The notes below the pieces were generated by a model that did no database searches, was not told the DNA's origin, and saw only the letters and a list, made by a program, of their open reading frames with translations. Below are positions 1 through 5,435 of a stretch of DNA of 6,547 nt, one piece after another (positions within the stretch are counted from its first letter, which is position 1; each line of letters starts with the position of its first letter). Where the stretch lies: contig JBKBXU010000273.1 in NCBI GenBank assembly GCA_046313675.1, positions 1-6,547 on the forward strand, read 5' to 3'. The position numbers were made by a program, and so were the translations under genes. The DNA is from JBKBXU01 sp046313675 (lineage in GTDB: Bacteria; Bacteroidota; Bacteroidia; Cytophagales; Cytophagaceae).

Positions 1-686
1 TGCAAGTCATAGCCTTTGGCCAGGTTGGTAAGTATGGCAGAAGACAGGACGCATCCGGTACCATGTTTACTATGGTCAAGTCTCAGGCCCTCATAGCGTA
101 TGGACTTTCCTTTTTCGTACCAGACATCATCGGCGCGTTCACCGGTGGTATGTCCTCCTTTAAGTAGTACAGGACAGGTATAACTTAATTTTATTGCACC
201 GTCTACCGGACTGAGTTCGGGAAAAATGGCAGCCATTTCCTCCAGATTTGGTGTTATCAAAGCTAACTCCCTGCAAATGTCTGTCAATAGATCCCGGTTA
301 ATGTCGGTATGAAAATTAAAACCGGCGCTGGCTTTTAATATAGGATCCCATATAATTGAACAGTTTTCATTTACCAGGCGAATATAGTTCACGATTTTAT
401 GCAGAACTTCCAGGTTCTGAACCAAGCCTATTTTTATATAACCTGGTTTAAATCTTCTGAAGAGCACCTCCATTTGCTTCATTATTTCCTCCTCAGAGAC
501 CCAGTTGACTGAATCAAATTCCTGGTCATTCTGGAACGTAAGCGCAGAACAAATCCCCAGGCCGTAAACCTTATTGGTTTCAAAGGTTTTTACATCGGCC
601 AATATGCCTGCACCTCCGCTGGGGTCAAATCCTGCGATGCTCATTACATACGGTCTGTCTTCTTCCTCAGGCTTTACAGTTAACAT
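1..686 (-). CDS. thiD: ThiD, hydroxymethylpyrimidine / HMP-phosphate kinase (C-terminus cut by window edge)
   Basis: Translating the minus strand from the ATG at 686-684 gives 228 codons open to the edge. ThiD phosphorylates HMP and then HMP-P to HMP-PP, the pyrimidine substrate of thiamin-phosphate synthase, in the cytoplasm. Seen directly: the N-terminal ribokinase-fold signature SIAGFDPSGGAG (residues 16-27) followed by ADVKTFE, a KGGH motif in the last quarter, and HGTGC (208-212), the anion-hole/catalytic-cysteine motif of the family. ThiD proteins are usually about 260-275 aa, so roughly 30-40 residues are missing at the left edge. The start overlaps the end of the upstream ThiE-like gene by 20 nt, which suggests translational coupling. 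No Shine-Dalgarno is visible. A second in-frame ATG (codon 15) would start directly at the signature, but the longer form matches the usual short N-terminal lead. The frame is intact throughout. Confidence 0.95.
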   Translation of the reverse strand, partial: MLTVKPEEEDRPYVMSIAGFDPSGGAGILADVKTFETNKVYGLGICSALTFQNDQEFDSVNWVSEEEIMKQMEVLFRRFKPGYIKIGLVQNLEVLHKIVNYIRLVNENCSIIWDPILKASAGFNFHTDINRDLLTDICRELALITPNLEEMAAIFPELSPVDGAIKLSYTCPVLLKGGHTTGERADDVWYEKGKSIRYEGLRLDHSKHGTGCVLSSAILTNLAKGYDL

Positions 687-1323
687 AGGTGTGTTTTAAA
701 TTTTTGAAAACAGTTACGGCGGCCTCTTTTCCTTTATTTTTAAATTCATTCCAAACAGCGCCCAGAATGCCTGCCCCGGCAAAGCCCATCTGAAGGGCAA
801 TGCATAAATTTTTTTCAGTAATTCCCCCCAGCGCCCATATTTCTGAGTATTTCTTTCCCTTTTTGTATTCTATTAAATCGTTTCCCAGGTCTTTTAGTAT
901 GAATCCGGATTTATACCCTTCTTTGGAAATGCTGTCAAACAGGGGGCTGAGGAAAAGACTTTCATACCTGATTTTACAGTTTTTGACTTCATCCATGCTG
1001 TGGGCTGCTCCGGTAACCCGTAAACCTCTTAGTTGTGCTTCTTTAATCAAAAGGTTGAGTTGCCTGCTGTTGGCATTTTCAATATAAGTTCCGGGAAGGT
1101 GTATGCCTTTTAAATTGTATTTCTGTATAAGGTCGTAATTATTATGAATTATGATGTTTCTATAGCTTGAAGGGTGCAGGTTCCTTAGGTATCCTAATAC
1201 CTGTTCCTTTTCCCATCCGGGTTTACGCAGGTGAAAGTGTTCCAAGCCTTCTTCAAATAAGGATTTGACTACTTCTTCCTCACCCTCATGGTAATCAGGT
1301 AAACTAAAAACAGCAAGTTTCAT
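667..1323 (-). CDS. ThiE/TenI-like protein (thiamine phosphate synthase superfamily)
   Basis: This is a 218-aa protein with the ThiE/TenI TIM-barrel pattern: an opening strand (MKLAVFS), FHLRKP near residue 40, IIIHNNYDL then KGIHLP in the middle, AAHS, LFLSPLFDSISKEGY, and a C-terminal phosphate-binding part ALGGI ... GFAGAGILGAVW. ThiE joins HMP-PP and thiazole phosphate; TenI is a thiazole tautomerase. In my alignment from memory, residues typical of active ThiE are changed: QLREK is HLRKP, the Asn-Asp of IINDR is His-Asn, and the Asp of GQxD is absent. The SP-F-SISK-GY motif and AAHS histidine resemble a Bacteroidota branch often annotated as thiamine phosphate synthase. A TenI-like role is therefore at least as likely as synthase activity. 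I chose the ATG at 1323. The frame extends upstream to a GTG at 1416, but that segment is hairpin and repeat sequence. The gene overlaps thiD by 20 nt. Confidence 0.85.
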   Translation of the reverse strand: MKLAVFSLPDYHEGEEEVVKSLFEEGLEHFHLRKPGWEKEQVLGYLRNLHPSSYRNIIIHNNYDLIQKYNLKGIHLPGTYIENANSRQLNLLIKEAQLRGLRVTGAAHSMDEVKNCKIRYESLFLSPLFDSISKEGYKSGFILKDLGNDLIEYKKGKKYSEIWALGGITEKNLCIALQMGFAGAGILGAVWNEFKNKGKEAAVTVFKNLKHTYVNCKA

Positions 1324-1351
1324 ACAGAATTCGTTAATAAATTTTAGCTGC

Positions 1352-1374
1352 CCCGGACAATTACATTGCCCGGG
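1352..1374 (-). promoter_or_regulatory. Hairpin in the leader of the ThiE/TenI-like gene
   Basis: Arms 1352-1361 and 1365-1374 pair over 10 bp with a 3-nt loop. In minus-strand RNA every pair holds (CCCGGGCAAU with AUUGUCCGGG, one G-U wobble), while the plus-strand RNA would have an A-C mismatch, so the structure fits the thi transcript direction. It ends 28 nt upstream of the ATG at 1323. No T-run follows it on the minus strand, so it is not an obvious terminator. A role in mRNA stability, processing or translation is possible but only inferred. Confidence 0.5.
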
Positions 1375-1390
1375 ATCAGCATTCACTATC

Positions 1391-1447
1391 TTAATTCCCC
1401 GTCCATTCTTACACACTCTTCACTCTCCGCTCTCGCTCTTAACTTCG
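1391..1447. repeat. Short-form copy of a duplicated intergenic sequence
   Basis: The segment runs TTAATTC(C/A)CCGTCCATTC, then TTACACACTCTTCACTC, then CT-rich units, then CTTCGC. It is nearly identical to 1639-1747. This copy has only two CT-rich units (CTCTCCG at 1423-1429, CTCTCG at 1430-1435) where the other has nine. It lies in the 429-bp gap between thiC and the ThiE-like gene. It has no coding signature. Confidence 0.8.
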
Positions 1448-1450
1448 CCC

Positions 1451-1590
1451 CATCGTGAATCCGCTTTTGCGGATCATCGTGTTTTTCTTTCCGTCTCAGC
1501 TTTACGTCGTGCCCTTTGTGCTACCAAAGATCTCTTAATGCGCTTTAGCGCAAACCGTGTCAAACTCCGTGTTCCCCGTGGTTTAAATAA
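1451..1590 (+). repeat. Dispersed hairpin repeat, copy 1 (inside the thi operon)
   Basis: This segment matches 6117-6230 in the same orientation, with shared blocks GTGAATCCGC, GCGGATCAT, GTGTTTTTCTT, GTGTCAAACTCCGTGTTCC and CCGTGGTT. It contains two hairpins: ATCCGC-TTTT-GCGGAT (1459-1474) and TGCGCT-TT-AGCGCA (1539-1552). The first is kept in copy 2; the second is not. The repeat lies opposite to the direction of thi transcription. No ORF of interest runs through it. I see it as a dispersed intergenic repeat, function unknown. Confidence 0.8.
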
Positions 1591-1638
1591 CCAAAAATCA
1601 AAGAGCTAAGCTTCGCATAATCCAGTTAAAGTAGCTTC

Positions 1639-1747
1639 TTAATTCACCGTCCATTCTTACACACTCTTCACTCCCCGCTCCCCACTCCCCGCTCCCCACT
1701 CTCGCTCCCCACTCTCGCTCCCCGCTCTCGCTCTTTACTTCGCTCTT
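1639..1747. repeat. Long-form copy of the duplicated sequence, with expanded 6/7-bp CT-rich array
   Basis: The leading part matches 1391-1422. From 1671 to 1730 it carries nine tandem units: four heptamers CTCCCC(G/A), then alternating hexamer CTCTCG and heptamer CTCCCC(A/G), ending in CTCTCG, followed by CTCTTTACTTCGC, which matches the right flank of the short copy. The array ends just before the thiC stop codon. Its composition is strongly strand-asymmetric (C/T on plus, G/A on minus), so the thi mRNA would carry a purine-rich GGGGAG-type tract. An ORF reading through it on the minus strand is a by-product of the repeat. Confidence 0.85.
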
Positions 1748-1752
1748 TTCTT

Positions 1753-3609
1753 TTACAGATAAAGCTGTCCGCCCGTATTGGCAAATTCTTTTGCTTTTTC
1801 TTCCATTCCTTTTGCCAAGGCTTCGTCTTCTTCCAGTCCTTGTTTTTCGGCAAAGTCACGTACATCCTGCGTGATTTTCATAGAACAGAAGTTTGGCCCG
1901 CACATGGAGCAGAAGTGAGCAACTTTTGCGCCCTCGGCAGGAAGAGTCTCGTCATGGAATTCCCTTGCCGTATCGGGATCAAGGGAAAGATTAAATTGGT
2001 CTGCCCAACGGAATTCGAAACGAGCCTTGCTCAAGGCATTGTCCCTGTGCTGTGCTCCCGGATGGCCTTTGGCCAGGTCGGCGGCATGAGCGGCGATTTT
2101 ATAGGTGATTACACCGTCTTTTACGTCCTTTTTATTTGGAAGCCCAAGGTGTTCTTTTGGAGTTACATAGCAAAGCATAGCGCATCCAAACCAACCGATC
2201 ATGGCGGCACCTATACCGGAAGTGATGTGGTCATAACCCGGAGCAATGTCTGTTGTCAATGGCCCTAAGGTATAGAATGGAGCTTCGTCACATTCTGCCA
2301 ACTGCTTATCCATATTTTCCTTGATCATATGCATAGGCACGTGTCCGGGACCTTCGATCATGGTTTGGATATCGTGCTTCCAGGCAATTTTTGTAAGCTC
2401 ACCGAGTGTTTCCAGTTCGGCAAATTGGGCAGCGTCATTGGCATCCGCAATCGAGCCGGGGCGCAGGCCGTCTCCTAAAGAGAAGGAAACATCGTAGGCT
2501 TTCATGATTTCACAAATTTCTTCAAAATGGGTATAAAGGAAGTTCTCCTTATGATGTGCCAGACACCATTTGGCCATGATGGAGCCACCTCTTGAAACAA
2601 TGCCGGTAACTCTTTTGGCGGTTAGTGGAACATATCTCAACAATACTCCGGCGTGGATGGTAAAATAGTCTACCCCTTGTTCTGCCTGTTCGATCAGGGT
2701 ATCTTTAAAAATTTCCCATGTCAGGTCTTCGGCTTTGCCGTTTACTTTTTCACGCGCCTGGTAAATAGGTACCGTTCCAATCGGGACAGGGGAGTTACGA
2801 ATGATCCATTCCCTGGTTTCGTGGATGTTCTTTCCTGTGGAAAGGTCCATAATGGTGTCGGCACCCCAGCGGCATGCCCATACCGCTTTCTCAACTTCTT
2901 CTTCAATGCTTGAACTTACGGCAGAGTTGCCTATGTTGGCATTGATCTTTACCAGGAAATTTCTTCCTATAATCATAGGTTCGCTTTCCGGGTGGTTGAT
3001 GTTGGCAGGGATGATGGCCCTTCCTGCAGCAATTTCTTCCCTTACAAATTCCGCGGTTATTAATCCTTTGGGCGTTCTTGCTCCGAAACTTTGTCCCGGG
3101 TGCTGGTGTCCCACATTTTGTTCTTCTATTTTTTGATTTTCCCTGATGGCAATGTATTCCATTTCCGGGGTAATGATTCCCTTACGTGCATAGTGAAGCT
3201 GGGAAACATTTTGCCCGGCTTTGGCCCGGTAAGGTTTTTGGATATGCTCAAATTTCAGGGGTTTTAATTCCTCATTTTCTGCACGCTCTTTTCCATATTT
3301 GGAAGTGATATCCGCCAATTGCTCTACATCGCCTCTTTTGAGTATCCACTCTTCCCTGAGCCTTGGCAGGCCTTTTTTGACATCAATTTCTGCAGAAGGG
3401 TCGGTATAGGGGCCACTGGTATCATAAACGGTAACGGGAGGGTTTTTCTCTGCAGGTTTTCCTGAAAATTTATATATCGTGTCTTCAAGGCTTATTTCAC
3501 GCATTGCCACTTTAATGTCATGAATTTTGCCGGGAATGTAAACTTTATTGGATGCCGGAAAAGGAGTTCTGGTAATGGTTTCCTGATTCGGGGTTTTTTC
3601 GTTTTTCAT
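1753..3609 (-). CDS. thiC: ThiC, phosphomethylpyrimidine synthase (HMP-P synthase)
   Basis: A 618-aa protein, the normal length for bacterial ThiC. It is the radical-SAM enzyme that rearranges aminoimidazole ribotide to HMP-phosphate in the cytoplasm, the committed step for the pyrimidine half of thiamin. Seen in order: the N-terminal domain with FPASNKVY (about 18-25) and ITPEMEYIAIREN; the barrel core with NANIGNSAV, MDLSTG, NSPVPIGTVPIYQA, VDYFTIHAGV, GIVSRGGSI, SLGDGLRPGSI, MIEGPGHVP, LGPLTTDIAPGYDH and KEHLGLPN; and the C-terminal cluster motif CSMCGPNFC with Cys567, Cys570 and Cys575, the CX2CX4C site for the [4Fe-4S] cluster. All key motifs look intact and no frameshift is seen. The ATG at 3609 lies 51 nt after thiS. 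The next gene in the operon is 429 bp downstream, across a block of repeats. Confidence 0.99.
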   Translation of the reverse strand: MKNEKTPNQETITRTPFPASNKVYIPGKIHDIKVAMREISLEDTIYKFSGKPAEKNPPVTVYDTSGPYTDPSAEIDVKKGLPRLREEWILKRGDVEQLADITSKYGKERAENEELKPLKFEHIQKPYRAKAGQNVSQLHYARKGIITPEMEYIAIRENQKIEEQNVGHQHPGQSFGARTPKGLITAEFVREEIAAGRAIIPANINHPESEPMIIGRNFLVKINANIGNSAVSSSIEEEVEKAVWACRWGADTIMDLSTGKNIHETREWIIRNSPVPIGTVPIYQAREKVNGKAEDLTWEIFKDTLIEQAEQGVDYFTIHAGVLLRYVPLTAKRVTGIVSRGGSIMAKWCLAHHKENFLYTHFEEICEIMKAYDVSFSLGDGLRPGSIADANDAAQFAELETLGELTKIAWKHDIQTMIEGPGHVPMHMIKENMDKQLAECDEAPFYTLGPLTTDIAPGYDHITSGIGAAMIGWFGCAMLCYVTPKEHLGLPNKKDVKDGVITYKIAAHAADLAKGHPGAQHRDNALSKARFEFRWADQFNLSLDPDTAREFHDETLPAEGAKVAHFCSMCGPNFCSMKITQDVRDFAEKQGLEEDEALAKGMEEKAKEFANTGGQLYL

Positions 3610-3660
3610 ACTGAAATATTTTAGTTCAATTAAAAATATTAAGATCTTATGTGTGAGGAC

Positions 3661-3864
3661 TTATCCTCCCTGTGTTGCCGTTATAATGGTGATTTTATCG
3701 CCATCCTGCAAAGGCTGAGAGTCCCATTCAACTTTGGGAATAACCTCATTGTTTATGGCAATGGCAATTCCTCTTTTTTGAAGAAGGTTTAGTTGTTCCA
3801 GAAGTTTGGATAGCTTGTTTCCGGTTTCAACTTCTTTCTTTTCATTATTTATGAATATCATCAT
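3661..3864 (-). CDS. thiS: ThiS, sulfur carrier protein for thiazole synthesis
   Basis: A 67-aa ubiquitin-fold protein, the standard ThiS length. It starts MMIFINNEKKEVETG and ends ITATQGG; the C-terminal Gly-Gly is adenylated by a ThiF/MoeB-type enzyme and converted to the thiocarboxylate that gives sulfur to thiazole synthase ThiG. The stretch GIAIAINNEVIPKVEW and QDGDKITIITA match the family. Two adjacent ATG codons (3864 and 3861) are possible starts; the second gives the more typical MIFINNE beginning. It is the first gene after the TPP riboswitch and is followed 51 nt later by thiC. Its partners ThiG, ThiH and ThiF are not in the window and would be expected to the left. Confidence 0.96.
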   Translation of the reverse strand: MMIFINNEKKEVETGNKLSKLLEQLNLLQKRGIAIAINNEVIPKVEWDSQPLQDGDKITIITATQGG

Positions 3865-3921
3865 AGCAAAGAAAAATTAATAAAAAGACAGAAGGGAGGG
3901 CAAAATGAGAGAGTTTGCGCT

Positions 3922-4006
3922 AACTTTTTCCTTCGGCAGTATCAACTGCATCAGGTTCAAAGGGTATAATCTCAGTCCGGGCAAATACCGGGACACCCCT
4001 AAAGTC
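3922..4006 (-). ncRNA. TPP riboswitch (THI box) controlling the thi operon
   Basis: Read on the minus strand, the aptamer has all the hallmark blocks in order: UUUAGGGGUG, then CUGAGA (complement of 3970-3975) followed by UUAUACCC, then UUUGAACCUGAU (GAACCUGAU opposite 3950-3958), a GCAGU-UGAU-ACUGC hairpin (3936-3949), and GCCGAAGGAAAAAG. P1 can form between GACUUU (4001-4006) and AAAGUU (3922-3927). P3 forms from GUCC..GG with CC..GGAC. TPP binding normally lowers expression. About 58 nt separate it from the thiS start. I see no strong terminator with a U-run in that spacer, so control of translation or a non-classical mechanism is possible. Its place ahead of thiS supports the operon assignment. 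Confidence 0.95.
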
Positions 4007-4012
4007 TTTAGG

Positions 4013-4043
4013 TAAATGTAATCAGGAAATAAGAAAAACTCAA
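4013..4043 (-). promoter_or_regulatory. Candidate Bacteroidota-type promoter of the thi operon
   Basis: On the minus strand TTG (4041-4043) is followed after 20 nt by TACATTTA (4013-4020), seven of eight matches to the TAnnTTTG -7 element of Bacteroidota. A start 5-8 nt further would put the first transcribed base at the edge of the riboswitch, giving almost no extra leader. No better candidate is seen in the flanking 60 nt. Confidence 0.55.
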
Positions 4044-4125
4044 GGAAATTGTTTTTAATTATGCAATTAAAAAGTCTCCTGACCCAAACCTTCTATGACG
4101 ACTTCACCACGAAATAACAATTTGC
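4044..4125. other. Intergenic stretch with a 30-bp motif shared with 6385-6414
   Basis: Positions 4089-4118 match 6385-6414 at 27 of 30 bases (differences are three transitions), starting CCTTCTATGACGAC and continuing TCACCACG. The same stretch is the 3' half of a short minus-strand ORF (4067-4153, ATG to TAA, 28 aa). I do not call a gene here; the match is better explained by a dispersed repeat. Confidence 0.6.
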
Positions 4126-4266
4126 TTGCAGGTGGTGGTGCGCCACCAACCATGGATACGGGTTGCTATATCGGTAAAAAGATCGTTTTATTTTCTGCAG
4201 GGCAGTTTAAAAAAATAAATTAACCTCTACAGATTCCCTGGTCTGTGGCACACAGACTAGCTGGTG
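4126..4266. repeat. Structured intergenic repeat, copy A
   Basis: This is the first of two diverged direct copies offset by about 219 bp. Blocks shared with copy B are TTGCAGGTGGT, GCCACCAACCA, GGGYTGCTAT, CAGTTTAAAAAAA, CCTCTACAGATTCCCTGGTC, TGGCACACAGAC and CTGGTG. It begins with an imperfect GGTGG/CCACC hairpin and ends with a perfect 7-bp hairpin, GTCTGTG-gca-CACAGAC (4241-4257). No coding potential of note. Confidence 0.8.
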
Positions 4267-4344
4267 AGAAGGGCATACGGCAAGGGTATTTTTAAAGTGC
4301 GAGTTATTTGTTTTTTTGTTCTAACATAGCTTTTTAAAAGATCA

Positions 4345-4492
4345 TTGCAGGTGGTTGGTGTGCCACCAACCACGGGTATGGGCTGCTATTGCGCAAGTTA
4401 TATGTTCGTATGCTTTTCAGCAGCAGTTTAAAAAAAAAGTTAAATTTCACCTCTACAGATTCCCTGGTCCTTGGCACACAGACCAACTGGTG
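4345..4492. repeat. Structured intergenic repeat, copy B
   Basis: Second copy of the element at 4126-4266. Here the left hairpin is the perfect one, GGTTGGTG-tgc-CACCAACC (4353-4371), while the right hairpin (about 4467-4485) has two mismatched pairs in its stem. The 78 bp between the copies (4267-4344) are AT-rich and unlike either copy. The sequence TCATTG occurs at both flanks (4342-4347 and 4496-4501). Confidence 0.8.
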
Positions 4493-4588
4493 GCGTCATT
4501 GGAATAATATGTTCACAAAAAAAAGCCGACCCACAAAATAATATTTCATAAATATCGTATGTAGGGAAACAGCTTAAGCTTTCTTTTT

Positions 4589-4596
4589 TAATTTTG
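4589..4596 (+). promoter_or_regulatory. Candidate -7 element for the first outer-membrane protein gene
   Basis: TAATTTTG is a perfect match to TAnnTTTG and sits 22 nt before the ATG at 4619, which would give a leader of roughly 15 nt. No clear TTG -33 element is found at the usual 19-21 nt spacing, so the call rests on the -7 box and its position. Confidence 0.45.
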
Positions 4597-4618
4597 CTAC
4601 TTAATATTTTTAACTACT

Positions 4619-5314
4619 ATGAGAAACTTTTTAAAACCAGCAATTTCTTTATTGACTTGCATATTTTTGCTGTCAGGCTCCATAAATTCACATGCGCAGC
4701 AAAGTGAGGGATCGGTACCGGATGACCAACCAGGCTTCTTCTCTTTAAAGAAGCTGGATAGAAGAAACATCATTTCCCTTCACCCTTTTGCCTTCTTTGG
4801 GAATAGCTTTGTAATGAGCTTTGAGCACAAATTTAAGGGAATTAGCAATTTCTCTCTTCGCCTAAGTGGAGGGGTTACGCTTTCTGATAGTCCCGGGTAT
4901 AGGTATTTGCCTGCCAATGCGTATGATGGGACAGGCCTATTTGGTTATCAGGCTGAATTGCAACCTCGTTTTTACATCGGTGAACCTGAATATGCACTCA
5001 ATGGATTTTATTTTGCCCCTTATGCAGGTTACAGATCCATTTCTGTCTCTTATAACCAATATTTTTATGATTATGCCGACCCATACTACTCCTATTCTAC
5101 CATTGAACACCAGTCATCCTATAGTATTTATTCAGGAGGTGTCTTGTTTGGCTATCAATTAATTACAAGTGCCAGACTTACTTTTGACCTTGCTTTTGGA
5201 GGAGGTATAGCTTATACGGAAGGTGCCGACGGTCACGGCCATTTCAATATATTAAGCCCAATAGGTACTGGGGTAAGGCCAAGAGCTTTATTAAATATTG
5301 GTTATTTATTTTAA
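4619..5314 (+). CDS. Secreted, probable outer-membrane beta-barrel protein (paralogue 1), function unknown
   Basis: A 231-aa protein not recognised as a named family. Residues 1-26 form a signal peptide (basic start MRNFLK, hydrophobic core LLTCIFLLSG, likely cleavage after SHA before QQ). The rest is rich in Tyr, Phe and Gly with alternating patterns typical of beta strands and ends in GYLF, a terminal Phe as used for barrel insertion by BAM. Conserved blocks shared with the next gene: ISLHPFAF (52-59), LSDSP (88-92), YQAELQPRFYIGE (110-122), GFYFAPYAGYR (129-139), SGGVLFGYQL (172-181), GTGVRPR near the end. Residues 145-171 are a Tyr-rich, poorly conserved stretch, likely a surface loop. 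The general look recalls small Bacteroidota barrels such as DUF3575 proteins, but I cannot confirm that. It has its own -7 box upstream and a strong hairpin after the stop. Role unknown. Confidence 0.85.
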   Translation: MRNFLKPAISLLTCIFLLSGSINSHAQQSEGSVPDDQPGFFSLKKLDRRNIISLHPFAFFGNSFVMSFEHKFKGISNFSLRLSGGVTLSDSPGYRYLPANAYDGTGLFGYQAELQPRFYIGEPEYALNGFYFAPYAGYRSISVSYNQYFYDYADPYYSYSTIEHQSSYSIYSGGVLFGYQLITSARLTFDLAFGGGIAYTEGADGHGHFNILSPIGTGVRPRALLNIGYLF

Positions 5315-5324
5315 CAGGTTTTAA

Positions 5325-5364
5325 AGGCTCGATTCAATTGGTTTGACTTAGTTGAATCGAGCCT
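5325..5364 (+). terminator. Long perfect hairpin after paralogue 1, probable terminator or attenuator
   Basis: AGGCTCGATTCAA (5325-5337) pairs perfectly over 13 bp with TTGAATCGAGCCT (5352-5364), plus a possible T-G pair inside, leaving a 12-14 nt loop. It starts 11 nt after the stop codon at 5314. A T-run (CTCTTTTTG) comes only about 16 nt further on, so it is not a textbook intrinsic terminator. It could end or stabilise the upstream mRNA. Confidence 0.65.
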
Positions 5365-5435
5365 CCTCTGACCAAACTCTTTTTGCTATGTTGAGCTTGG
5401 GATTTCCGAAAAATTCAATTTTCTAAATTCAACTT

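Noticed and set aside
1324..1416. Upstream extension of the ThiE/TenI-like gene to a GTG start at 1416
   Set aside because: The added 31 residues (CKNGRG...) come from the hairpin and the duplicated repeat and do not resemble the family N-terminus; the ATG at 1323 begins directly at the first barrel strand.
1671..1730. CRISPR-like array
   Set aside because: Units are 6-7 bp and directly adjacent with no spacers, and no cas genes are present; it is a short tandem repeat.
1668..1865. 65-aa minus-strand ORF rich in Arg, Glu, Ser and Gly
   Set aside because: It reads through the 6/7-bp array and the 3' end of thiC in another frame, so its low-complexity tail comes from the repeat.
1840..3136. 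Several plus-strand ORFs of 86-142 aa opposite thiC
   Set aside because: They are antisense shadows of a strongly conserved gene with no recognisable motifs.
4126..4492. Integron attC sites or tRNA-like genes in the hairpin-rich intergenic region
   Set aside because: No paired RYYYAAC/GTTRRRY ends, no cassette ORFs or integrase, and no cloverleaf with a T-arm consensus.
4866..5162. 98-aa plus-strand ORF within the first barrel gene
   Set aside because: Out-of-frame overlap of a gene with a signal peptide and a clear paralogue; no independent support.
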